Shown here one piece after another: positions 47,985 through 55,887 of a stretch of DNA of 64,000 nt. The notes beneath the pieces were generated by a model. It had not been told where the DNA came from and ran no database searches. It worked only from the letters and a program-made list of their open reading frames with translations. The translations under genes were made by a program, and so were the position numbers. Source of the DNA: Cytophagaceae bacterium (GTDB taxonomy: Bacteria; Bacteroidota; Bacteroidia; Cytophagales; Cyclobacteriaceae); contig CP030886.1 in NCBI GenBank assembly GCA_006969745.1, positions 1,461,234 to 1,525,233 of the forward strand. The letters run 5' to 3'. Position 1 is the first letter of the stretch, and the number at the start of each line of letters is the position of its first letter.

Positions 47985-48719
47985 TTAGAGTCGTTTCTGA
48001 TCCATCAATTTAATAGTACTTTGAAGGTCATCTGGATTGTCGACGTCATTCCAGATGTAACCTTCTACCAGTACTGATTTTGCTTCCCGGCCTGCCATTA
48101 ACTTAGATACTGATTCCGAAATAGTATACTCTTCCCGATCAAACGATTGCTGAAACACTTCGAACACTTCTGATTTCAATCTAAAAAGTCCTGTGTCGTA
48201 TCTATTGAATTTTGGAATCATTTTTCCAATGGAATCAATATATCCCTCCTCATCCACCTGGACTTTGGTCACATCATCTATGTCAATATGCTTGTTGGAT
48301 TCTCCGGGCATGTCTACTGCAAGCTGCAGAGTACTCTCAAGTCCTGATGATTTCTTAACAAATTCGGCAACAAACTCAGGATCGAAAACATGATCCCCCA
48401 TGGTTAGGAAAAAATCTCCCATTTCATTTTCTTCCACCCATTCTTTTGCCCTGAATACTGAAAAACCATTTTCCAAATCAAACCTCTCATTGTGTAAAAT
48501 AGTTATGTCAGCATCGTGAGTGTTTTTAAGCTTGGGTAAAGCTGCCTGAAGTTTTTCTGCACCATAACCGCTTATGATACAAAACTTTTTGACACCACAA
48601 CGTTTAAAAATACGTATGTGGCGTGCCATTAAAGTTTCATCATTTAAAGTAACCAGACTTTTTGGAATGCCTGTGTCTAATCGGGTATTTTTACCTGCAG
48701 CTAGTATTACAAGATTCAA
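47985..48719 (-). CDS. Nucleotidyltransferase, probable CTP:inositol-1-phosphate cytidylyltransferase
   Basis: 244 aa MobA-like/GT-A NTP-transferase: LVILAAGKNTRLDTGIPKSLVTLND at the start, FRAKEWVEENEMGDFFLTMGDHVFDPEF in the middle and YIWNDVDNPDDLQ at the end. The family includes LicC- and archaeal inositol-1-phosphate cytidylyltransferases. Next to inositol-phosphate synthase and near a CDP-alcohol phosphatidyltransferase, formation of CDP-inositol is the best guess; other phospho-alcohols are possible. The next gene upstream is divergent serine palmitoyltransferase, 102 bp away. Confidence 0.78.
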   Translation of the reverse strand: MNLVILAAGKNTRLDTGIPKSLVTLNDETLMARHIRIFKRCGVKKFCIISGYGAEKLQAALPKLKNTHDADITILHNERFDLENGFSVFRAKEWVEENEMGDFFLTMGDHVFDPEFVAEFVKKSSGLESTLQLAVDMPGESNKHIDIDDVTKVQVDEEGYIDSIGKMIPKFNRYDTGLFRLKSEVFEVFQQSFDREEYTISESVSKLMAGREAKSVLVEGYIWNDVDNPDDLQSTIKLMDQKRL

Positions 48720-48809
48720 ATTGGGGGTTTTTTATTGTAAATGTGTCAAAATTGACATGGGATTCGATTCAAATCTCAATGTTACGAAAATGTTTCCAAG
48801 TGATATAAC

Positions 48810-48817
48810 TAAATTTG
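48810..48817 (+). promoter_or_regulatory. -7 element at the start of the sphingolipid operon (near-leaderless)
   Basis: TAAATTTG (TAnnTTTG) ends four bases before the ATG at 48822. The -33 region (TGTTT at 48791-48795) is weak. If transcription starts 4-6 bases after the box, the mRNA begins at or next to the start codon; no Shine-Dalgarno-like motif precedes the ATG. Confidence 0.5.
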
Positions 48818-48821
48818 CGAA

Positions 48822-50030
48822 ATGGGGAAATTATTGAGAGATCGATTTTCAAGTTTCAGGCTTGCGGAGGATGCAAAAAAGAATGGATATTATGCGTTTT
48901 TTCGAACGTTTCAATCTAAGCAGGAGACACAAGTCAAAGTAAACGGGAAAGAGGATGTTTTGATGTTTGGTTCTAATAGTTATTTGGGGCTGACTACTCA
49001 TCCAAAGGTGATAGAAGCGGCTGAGGCAGCTGTCCGTAAATATGGATCAAGTTGTTCAGGCTCCAGGTTTTTAAATGGAACTACCGACATGCACGAGCAG
49101 CTTGAAAATATGCTTGCAACTTTCCTCAATAAAGAGGAGGCACTTGTATTCAGTACAGGATTTCAGGTAAACCTTGGCGTACTCCCAACTATTGCCAAAC
49201 AAGGGGATGTTCTTCTCTTAGATAGACTCAATCATGCCTCTCTATACGAAGGCGCAAAATTAAGCGATGCATCATCTGTTATTTTTAGACATAACGACAT
49301 GCAGGCGCTGGAAAAAAAATTATCCCAACTTCAGGATGCCAATCATAGGATCATCGCTGTTGATGGGATCTTTAGCATGGAAGGGAATATTGCCAAGCTT
49401 CCTGAGATTGTTGAACTAGCGAAAAAATACAACGCTTCTGTAATGAGTGATTGCGCTCATGCGGTTGGAGTTCTTGGTGATCACGGAAGAGGAACACCTG
49501 ACCATTTTGGGATTTCAGATGACGTAGAACTTATCGGCGGAACTTTCAGTAAATCACTCGCCTCCCTTGGTGGATTTGTAGCTGGTGATAAGGAAACCAT
49601 TCAATACATCAGACACGTTGCTCGCTCACTCATCTTCAGCGCAAGTATGACTCCTTCTTCGACAGCAGCTACTATCGCTGCCCTGGAGATTATGCAGTCA
49701 GATGACTCCAGAAGACTAAAGCTTTGGGAGAATACAAACTACTCCCTGAAACGTCTAAAAGAACTTGGTTTTGATACTGGTCATGCTGAAACGCCAATTA
49801 TCCCAATTTACATTCGAGATAATGAAAAAGCATACAAGATGACTATGCGTCTCTTCGAGGAAGGTGTATTTGTGAATCCGGTTGTAGCTCCTGCAGTAGC
49901 GCCATCTGATACACTTATTCGATTCTCTCTAATGGCAACCCATACTATAGAGCAAATTGATATTGCGATTGATAAGATACTGAAGGTTGCGAATGAATTA
50001 GATGTAAAACGTCAAACTGAAGTGGCTTAA
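48822..50030 (+). CDS. spt: Serine palmitoyltransferase (alpha-oxoamine synthase)
   Basis: 402 aa PLP enzyme: substrate segment LMFGSNSYLGLTTHPKVI, GSRFLNGTTDMHEQLE, His138 (NHASL) stacking on PLP, Asp210 and His213 (DCAHAVGVLG), Schiff-base Lys244 (GGTFSKSLASLGG). It condenses an acyl thioester with L-serine to a 3-keto-sphinganine. The family also includes KBL, KAPA synthase and cysteate acyltransferases of sulfonolipid producers; the neighbours CerR, bCerS and a DEGS1-like desaturase make the sphingolipid role much more likely. First of a seven-gene plus-strand unit through 54970 (a 119-bp gap after the third gene). Confidence 0.9.
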   Translation: MGKLLRDRFSSFRLAEDAKKNGYYAFFRTFQSKQETQVKVNGKEDVLMFGSNSYLGLTTHPKVIEAAEAAVRKYGSSCSGSRFLNGTTDMHEQLENMLATFLNKEEALVFSTGFQVNLGVLPTIAKQGDVLLLDRLNHASLYEGAKLSDASSVIFRHNDMQALEKKLSQLQDANHRIIAVDGIFSMEGNIAKLPEIVELAKKYNASVMSDCAHAVGVLGDHGRGTPDHFGISDDVELIGGTFSKSLASLGGFVAGDKETIQYIRHVARSLIFSASMTPSSTAATIAALEIMQSDDSRRLKLWENTNYSLKRLKELGFDTGHAETPIIPIYIRDNEKAYKMTMRLFEEGVFVNPVVAPAVAPSDTLIRFSLMATHTIEQIDIAIDKILKVANELDVKRQTEVA

Positions 50031-50031
50031 G

Positions 50032-50985
50032 TTGAAAGTTGCAATCACTGGAGCCAATGGTTTTCTAGGATCTTATTTAGTAAAAGAATGCCTCCGTCAG
50101 CAGATGGAGGTTCATGCTTTAATACGGAAAAATGCCAACACTTCACTTCTGCCTGACAATCAAAGTTTGACCTTACACCCTATCAATTACAGGGAAAATC
50201 TTACTGAACAGTTTACATCTATAAAAGATCAAATAGGAGGTCTTGATTTCTTCATTCACAATGCGGGCATGACAGTAAGTCTAAAAAATGAAGAATACTA
50301 TCAGGTAAATGTTGGAATTACCACAGCAATCACGAATGCCCTTTTAGACTCAAAGCTGTTAAAATCGAAAGGACGTTTTGTCTACACCTCGTCGTATGCG
50401 GCACAAGGTCCGGCTTCAATCAACCAACCAGTATCACATTACGGAAGAAGCAAATTGCAAGCTGAAAAAGTGATTCAGGAAAAAATGCCGGATTATCTAC
50501 TCGTAAGGCCTACTGCAATTTACGGCGCAGGAGATGAGGCTTTTCTCCCTCTCTTCAAAGGTGCCAAAATGGGTGTCTATCCAGTCACAGACAGCAAGCA
50601 AAGAATGAGCATGATCCATGCAGAAGATCTGGCCAGAATGATCGTTGCAGATATGCAAAGTGCACCCGGCATTCTCCATTACAATGATGGAAATACATAC
50701 TTGCATCAAGATTTTATTGAAATCTTTCAAGAGCTTTTTGATAAAAAAGTTAGAAAGTTTCCGCTTCCAAAGTGGTTGGCTAAGTTTTCAATGGGATCCT
50801 CAGATATATGGCATAAAATCATCAATAAGCGCCCTGGAATAACTCTTGAAAAATTTGATGAAATCTCTCAACATTGGGATCTTCACACAACAGATTTAAG
50901 GCACTCAACTGTTAAGCCTCAGATATCGTTGAAGGAAGGATTTGAAAATGCGCTGAAGTATTACCAGGAAAACAACCTAATCTAA
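50032..50985 (+). CDS. cerR: NAD(P)-dependent epimerase/dehydratase, probable ceramide-pathway reductase CerR
   Basis: 317 aa extended SDR. The start is TTG at 50032 (1 bp after the spt stop), because the Rossmann motif TGANGFLG (G7, G10, G13) begins there. Tyr137 and Lys141 (HYGRSK) form the catalytic pair. In Caulobacter the reductase of the bacterial ceramide route (CerR) belongs to this family and acts after N-acylation. Its position directly between spt and the bCerS-like gene (TAATG overlap downstream) supports the same job here: reduction of the 3-keto group. Confidence 0.85.
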   Translation: MKVAITGANGFLGSYLVKECLRQQMEVHALIRKNANTSLLPDNQSLTLHPINYRENLTEQFTSIKDQIGGLDFFIHNAGMTVSLKNEEYYQVNVGITTAITNALLDSKLLKSKGRFVYTSSYAAQGPASINQPVSHYGRSKLQAEKVIQEKMPDYLLVRPTAIYGAGDEAFLPLFKGAKMGVYPVTDSKQRMSMIHAEDLARMIVADMQSAPGILHYNDGNTYLHQDFIEIFQELFDKKVRKFPLPKWLAKFSMGSSDIWHKIINKRPGITLEKFDEISQHWDLHTTDLRHSTVKPQISLKEGFENALKYYQENNLI

Positions 50986-52103
50986 TGTCACTTGAAATAA
51001 AGGAAGTCACCACCAAAAAAGAACTCAAACAGTTTATCAAGTTTCCATGGGGACTTTATAAAGACAATCCATACTATGTCACTCCTCTGATGGATTTTGA
51101 AATGAGCACTCTACTCAAAGAGAAAAATCCTGCATTTGATCATGCCGAAGCTAGATATTGGATAGCATTAAAGGATGGAGTTATTGTCGGTAGAATAGCT
51201 GCAATTATTCTAGAACCAGAGCTCAAAGAAAAGTCACTGGCTCGTTTCGGATGGGTTGACTTTATTGATGACAAGGAGGTTTCTAATCTGTTGTTTGAAA
51301 CAGCTAAAACCTGGACAGCATCCAAGGGAGCAAAAGCCATTCACGGACCAATGGGATTTACTGATCTTGATTTTGAGGGCGCTCTGGTAGAAGGTTTTGA
51401 AGAACTTGCTACGCAAGCAACAATCTATAACTATTCATACTACATAGACCACTTCAAAGCATGGAACATGGATGTAGCAGCCACATGGGTAGAGCTGCGA
51501 GGAAAGGCTCCGGCAAAAAATCCTGAAAAAGTAAACCGTGCAGTTCGAATCATTGAAGATCGATTTAAGGTCAAAGTCAAAGATTTTAAGAACACGAAGG
51601 AAATCTTAAAATATGCTCCGGGTGTTTTCGAAGTATTAAATGAAGCATACTCTGATCTTTACGGCTATATTCCACTTACGCAAAAGCAAATTGACTATTA
51701 CGTTGAACAATATTTCGGCTTCATTAGAAAGGAATTTGTCTGCATCATAGTAAATGAATCTGACGAGGTGGTTGGGTTTGCCTTGACACTTCCTTCACTA
51801 TCAAAAGCTTTTCAAAAAGCTAAAGGGTCACTTTATCCATTCGGGTTCATTCATGTCTTAAAATCATTTTACTTCAATGATTTAGCAGATTTATTCCTCA
51901 TTGGTGTGAAGCCAGAATACCAAAAGCTTGGTATTCACGCGCTGATCTATAATTATCTGCAGAAAATTTACGAGAAGAAAGGCATTAAATACATGGCTTC
52001 AGGACCTATGCTTGAGAGCAATAAAAATGTATTGAATACCTGGAGTGAGTTTGATATTGATGTGGGGAAAATAAAGCGCAGCTGTTTCATCAAACATTTT
52101 TAG
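50985..52103 (+). CDS. Acyl-CoA N-acyltransferase, probable bacterial ceramide synthase
   Basis: 372 aa of the GNAT-like family that includes bacterial ceramide synthase (bCerS). Features: KQFIKFPWGLYKDNPYYVTPLMDFE near the start, IHGPMGFTDLDFEGALVEGF, YPFGFIHVLKSF, DLFLIGVKPEYQKLGIHALIYNYL and the ending ESNKNVLNTWSEF. Unlike eukaryotic CerS it is soluble and has no TLC domain. In the Caulobacter scheme it acylates 3-ketosphinganine. The adjacent dedicated ACP/FabZ/ER/KS set may supply its acyl chain. ATG overlaps the cerR stop. Confidence 0.85.
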   Translation: MSLEIKEVTTKKELKQFIKFPWGLYKDNPYYVTPLMDFEMSTLLKEKNPAFDHAEARYWIALKDGVIVGRIAAIILEPELKEKSLARFGWVDFIDDKEVSNLLFETAKTWTASKGAKAIHGPMGFTDLDFEGALVEGFEELATQATIYNYSYYIDHFKAWNMDVAATWVELRGKAPAKNPEKVNRAVRIIEDRFKVKVKDFKNTKEILKYAPGVFEVLNEAYSDLYGYIPLTQKQIDYYVEQYFGFIRKEFVCIIVNESDEVVGFALTLPSLSKAFQKAKGSLYPFGFIHVLKSFYFNDLADLFLIGVKPEYQKLGIHALIYNYLQKIYEKKGIKYMASGPMLESNKNVLNTWSEFDIDVGKIKRSCFIKHF

Positions 52104-52222
52104 ACTTAGTTTAGTAGTTTCACCACATGGAAATGAAATGAGCAATCAGTCAAAACATACTAAATAATGAATGTTACCAAAGCGAATTCCATGTATACAA
52201 TTGAAAATCAACTAAAATATAC

Positions 52223-52996
52223 ATGAAAGGTAAGCATGCCCTGATAATTGGTGGCTCAAGCGGCATTGGTTTAGCAACTGTCAAAAAGTTAGCCTCGCAT
52301 GGTTGCAACGTTACGATCATCCATAGAGATCGAAGACAAGGAGTGGCAGATCTTGAAGAAGCATGCTCAAAACTTACTGGAAAATTCGATGTTTCCATTT
52401 CAAATCATAACATCGATGCAACGAATCCAGAAAAAATCGAAGAATGCCTCTCGTCAATTAAAGAGTCCGGAGTGTCGCAATTCACTACTGTTCTCCATGC
52501 GGTTTCTCGCGGTAATTTAAAGCCCTTTGTTTCGGACGGCCCTAAACTTTCCTCTCAGGATCTTGCATTGACCATAGAAGCTATGGGCACGAATCTTAAG
52601 CACTGGATTGATGGCCTTTTGAATAACGATCTGATTCAGAGTGGAAGTAAAGTTTTGACGTTAACCTCTGAAGGAAATGACAAATTTTGGGAAGGCTATG
52701 GAGCGGTGGCATTAGCCAAATCAACTTTAGAAACTCTTTCAAAATATTTAGCCGTAGAGCTAGCTCCGAAAGGAATCACTGTCAATATTATTCAAGCAGG
52801 TGTTACAGACACACCTTCATTGCGTCTCATCCCCGGATCTGAAAAATTGATCGAAGAATCTACCCAAAGAAATCCGTATAAGCGTCTAACCACTCCGGAA
52901 GATGTAGCAAATACTATCTTTCTACTGTCTCAGCCTGAAGCCGACTGGATCAATGGTGCACTTATTCACGTAGATGGAGGTGAACATTTGATATGA
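52223..52996 (+). CDS. SDR with FabL-type enoyl-ACP reductase motif
   Basis: 257 aa. The NADP motif is GGSSGIG. The catalytic spacing is Tyr-x6-Lys (YGAVALAK), as in FabI/FabL, not Tyr-x3-Lys of FabG. The stretch LAKSTLETLSKYLAVELAPKGITVN and the ending PEADWINGALIHVDGGEHLI match the B. subtilis FabL pattern. It should reduce trans-2-enoyl-ACP at the end of each elongation cycle. Overlaps the FabZ-like gene by 4 bp (ATGA). Confidence 0.82.
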   Translation: MKGKHALIIGGSSGIGLATVKKLASHGCNVTIIHRDRRQGVADLEEACSKLTGKFDVSISNHNIDATNPEKIEECLSSIKESGVSQFTTVLHAVSRGNLKPFVSDGPKLSSQDLALTIEAMGTNLKHWIDGLLNNDLIQSGSKVLTLTSEGNDKFWEGYGAVALAKSTLETLSKYLAVELAPKGITVNIIQAGVTDTPSLRLIPGSEKLIEESTQRNPYKRLTTPEDVANTIFLLSQPEADWINGALIHVDGGEHLI

Positions 52997-53436
52997 GTTC
53001 TTTCGAAAACATATTACGTCTTTTGCCTTACAAACATCCATTTTTGTTTGTCGACGAAATTGAATCACTCACTGAAGAAGGTGCAATCGGAAGCTACACC
53101 ATTCGCAAAGATGAATTCTTCCTTGAAGGGCATTTTCCAGGCAATCCTGTTGTGCCAGGAGTGATTTTAACCGAAATTATGTGCCAGATCGGGCTGGTTA
53201 CTTTGGCCATGTATCTGATGGAATTGGATGAAAACTCGAAAGTACTTCCTGCATTTACCAGCGCCAATGTTGACTTCCTTTCCAAAGTTCTCCCAGAAGA
53301 CAAACTTATTGTTGAATCAAAAAAAGTCTATTTTCGCTTCGGAAAATTAAAATGCACTGTTTCCTGCAAAAAAGAAGATGGAACTGTTGTGGCAAAAGGT
53401 GAGTTAGCAGGGATGGTGGTCAAATCAGAAGCATAA
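52993..53436 (+). CDS. FabZ-like 3-hydroxyacyl-ACP dehydratase
   Basis: 147 aa hot-dog protein with the FabZ motif HFPGNPVVPGVILTEIMCQ: catalytic His and, 14 residues on, Glu. The start LLPYKHPFLFVDEI is diagnostic. It dehydrates 3-hydroxyacyl-ACP. Being inside the spt operon, it is probably a pathway-specific second copy. It is followed after 2 bases by the ketosynthase, which starts with TTG. Confidence 0.92.
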   Translation: MSSFENILRLLPYKHPFLFVDEIESLTEEGAIGSYTIRKDEFFLEGHFPGNPVVPGVILTEIMCQIGLVTLAMYLMELDENSKVLPAFTSANVDFLSKVLPEDKLIVESKKVYFRFGKLKCTVSCKKEDGTVVAKGELAGMVVKSEA

Positions 53437-53438
53437 TT

Positions 53439-54725
53439 TTGGAAAAACATAGAGTTGTAATAACTGGATTGGGAGTAGTAGCTGCTAACGCCATAGGTGT
53501 TGACAACTATGAAAAGGCGCTAAGAGAAGGTAAGTCTGGTATCAAACATTGGGAGGAGCTTGATAAAATCAATCTCAAATGTCAAATAGGCGGAGCACCG
53601 GATTTATCATCTATCACTTTGGGAGATCATCTTCCTCGCTTATTAGCTGAAAAAATAACAAACAAAGGAATTCTGTATGCTATGCTCTCCGGAGTAGAAG
53701 CTTGGAAAGATGCTGGTTTAGAGCCTAATACAGAAACCAGAGATTTCAACTCAGGAATGATATTCGGAGCAGGCGATCTGAGCTTTGACAGCTTCATTAA
53801 TCGGCCGTTTCCATCTTATCCCATTGATAATGGTGAGAGCAGAAAGCTTGGTTCACGTACCATCTCAGAATGTATGAACAGTGGAGCAGCAGCCTACTTA
53901 AACTCTATTCTGGGAGTTGGAAACCGCGTTCAATCTAACTCATCGGCTTGTATCACAGGATCGGAAGCCGTCTTGATGGGCTATGAATACTTGTCACAAG
54001 GACGTGCTGATCGAATGATTTGTGGGAGTACAGAAGGAGATGGAAGATATATCTGGGCTGCCTTTGACGCAATGCGGGTACTTTGTTCCAATTCCAATGA
54101 CAATCCTGAATTTGGATCGAGACCGATGAGCGATTCCTCTTCCGGCTTTGTGCCTTCTGGCGGATCAGGAGCATTGGTACTCGAAACATTGGAAAGTGCA
54201 AAAGCCAGAGGTGCAAAAATCTATGGTGAAGTATTGGGCGGACACGTGAATTCCGGTGGCCAGCGTAGCGGTGGAACCATGACAGCAGCCAATCCTGAAG
54301 CTGTTGTAGATTGTATCACCAGAGCCATGGATTCAGCTGGAATCAAACCAGATGAAATAGATCTGATCAACGGGCACCTCACCTCCACGAAAGGGGATCC
54401 CGCAGAAATAAGAAATTGGGTGAAAGCCCTCGGAAGGTCTGGTAAAGATTTTCCAATGATCAATACGCCAAAGTCTATGATAGGTCATGCTGTTGCCGGC
54501 GCTGGCTCTGTTGAGCTTGTAGCCAGTGTTTTACAGCTGTATAAAGACTTTGTTCATCCTAATCTGAACGTTGAAAATATCCATCCGGAAATTTTATCAG
54601 AAATTTTTGGGGGTTGTATTCCAACGAGTTGCCAAAGCTTAGAAGTAAATACTGTTATTAAGGCCAATTTTGGTTTTGGTGACTTAAATTGCGCGCTCGT
54701 TTTAAGGAAATACAAAGAAAGATGA
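53439..54725 (+). CDS. Beta-ketoacyl-ACP synthase (KAS I/II family), divergent
   Basis: 428 aa from a TTG at 53439; no ATG occurs for the next 80 codons, and VVITGLGVVAANAIG directly follows. Catalytic Cys171 (SSACITGSE), His313 (NGHLTSTKGD), Lys345 and His350 (KSMIGHAVAGAGSVE). Two usually fixed positions differ: Gly after His313 is Leu, and the C-terminal GFGGTN reads GFGDLN. The active-site triad is complete, so it should elongate acyl-ACP, probably with altered chain preference. ATGA overlap with the acyl carrier protein gene. Confidence 0.9.
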   Translation: MEKHRVVITGLGVVAANAIGVDNYEKALREGKSGIKHWEELDKINLKCQIGGAPDLSSITLGDHLPRLLAEKITNKGILYAMLSGVEAWKDAGLEPNTETRDFNSGMIFGAGDLSFDSFINRPFPSYPIDNGESRKLGSRTISECMNSGAAAYLNSILGVGNRVQSNSSACITGSEAVLMGYEYLSQGRADRMICGSTEGDGRYIWAAFDAMRVLCSNSNDNPEFGSRPMSDSSSGFVPSGGSGALVLETLESAKARGAKIYGEVLGGHVNSGGQRSGGTMTAANPEAVVDCITRAMDSAGIKPDEIDLINGHLTSTKGDPAEIRNWVKALGRSGKDFPMINTPKSMIGHAVAGAGSVELVASVLQLYKDFVHPNLNVENIHPEILSEIFGGCIPTSCQSLEVNTVIKANFGFGDLNCALVLRKYKER

Positions 54726-54970
54726 CAAGAGAAACTGTAAAAACTGACCTTATCAATATCATTAAGCCTTATTTGCCTGAGAATATCATGGAAAATGAAG
54801 TTTCTGAGGATAAACACCTCATCAATGATTTGATGATTAACTCTGCTCACATTGTGGATATTGTTCTGGATATTGAAGATAAATTCGACATCATGATCGA
54901 TGATGACGTGATCGGCGAAATGAACACTGTTCAGGATTCAATCGATGTGGTTTTGCAAAAAACTGCCTAA
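54722..54970 (+). CDS. Dedicated acyl carrier protein
   Basis: 82 aa from the ATG at 54722, overlapping the ketosynthase stop (ATGA). A four-helix acidic ACP: LINDLMINSAHIVDIVLDIEDKFDIMIDDD. The phosphopantetheine attachment serine is Ser41 in NSAH, which replaces the common DSLD. The unusual DSL variant and the operon place suggest a partner for Spt or bCerS and not the housekeeping AcpP; Caulobacter also needs a special ACP for sphingolipids. Confidence 0.9.
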   Translation: MTRETVKTDLINIIKPYLPENIMENEVSEDKHLINDLMINSAHIVDIVLDIEDKFDIMIDDDVIGEMNTVQDSIDVVLQKTA

Positions 54971-55885
54971 TTATTTGGTCAACTCCTTCAGCAACTTTTG
55001 ATCGTACTTCCTCTGAACTCGTGTTAGAGGCCAGTATCCGATCGTCCAAAGTAGGCTAAACGCCAGGAACAAATCAAAGCGTCCAAAGATTGCAAAAAGT
55101 ATAGCTGCATTACGGTGGGTATTGCTGCCGCCAAGCCAGGCCCACCAAAACAGCAATTTATAATTCAACTCTTTATACAAAGACTTAAAAGCCTTAGGAT
55201 TAGCTGATGCTAACTCTCGCATGGTTTTTCTTTCCTCAGCCGTTCGTGAGGTAAATCGGATTTGCTTTCCTGTATAATCACGATTGATTCCGTCAATGAT
55301 CTTATGATACCACTTATTCCCTGTTGGTTTGATTTCGTCAACGGATAGTGGAATATATCCTGCTTGAGATTTTCCAACCAGCAAGAGGTATTCAGACTTG
55401 TAAAATTCATAAAGAGCAGCCTTATAACTGTGCGCATATCCCGTTGCAGCTGTCAACGCTAAAATCCACCAACCGTATTCAGAGACAAAGTATAGTGATC
55501 CTCCAATGTAACAAGCGATAAATACCAGGTTATCTATTAGCCCATCTATGACTCGCCCCATATCTGAGGACTGTCCTGTCATTCTAGCAAGCTGCCCGTC
55601 CGCACTATCAAGAACTCCTGCCCAAATCACCAAAAAGCCTCCTAGCATTACAATTGCAAGCTGATCTTGATAATAAAGAAGCGCACCGCCCACAATCCCC
55701 ACGACCAAGCTTATTAAAGAAACGTTGGTTGGTGTCAGTTTTAGGAACCGACCTGCTTTGGCAAAATAAAGTCCGTAGAAACGACTGAAATATATATCAA
55801 AGCGTTCCTCAATATCTATGAGTTTAATGGTAGAAAGTACCTCATCCAGATGTTTCTGATACCTTCTTTTTAAGTATCCGAGCAT
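54971..55885 (-). CDS. CDP-alcohol phosphatidyltransferase
   Basis: 304 aa membrane enzyme with the complete CDP-AP signature D-x2-D-G-x2-A-R-x8-G-x3-D-x3-D: Asp93, Asp96, Gly97, Arg101, Gly110, Asp114 and Asp118 (DSADGQLAR, then GRVIDGLID). About six helices; an extra soluble loop at about 165-225. Such enzymes transfer a phospho-alcohol from a CDP-alcohol, or here perhaps join CDP-inositol or CMP-AEP to ceramide. Convergent and abutting the ACP gene; co-directional with the desaturase 2 bp upstream. Substrate inferred from neighbours only. Confidence 0.85.
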   Translation of the reverse strand: MLGYLKRRYQKHLDEVLSTIKLIDIEERFDIYFSRFYGLYFAKAGRFLKLTPTNVSLISLVVGIVGGALLYYQDQLAIVMLGGFLVIWAGVLDSADGQLARMTGQSSDMGRVIDGLIDNLVFIACYIGGSLYFVSEYGWWILALTAATGYAHSYKAALYEFYKSEYLLLVGKSQAGYIPLSVDEIKPTGNKWYHKIIDGINRDYTGKQIRFTSRTAEERKTMRELASANPKAFKSLYKELNYKLLFWWAWLGGSNTHRNAAILFAIFGRFDLFLAFSLLWTIGYWPLTRVQRKYDQKLLKELTK

Positions 55886-55887
55886 TA

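Noticed and set aside
48822..50030. Alternative naming as glycine C-acetyltransferase (kbl) or bioF
   Set aside because: No tdh or biotin genes adjoin it, while cerR-, bCerS- and DEGS1-like genes do; cysteate acyltransferase for sulfonolipids remains a weaker alternative because phosphorylated heads need a serine-derived hydroxyl.
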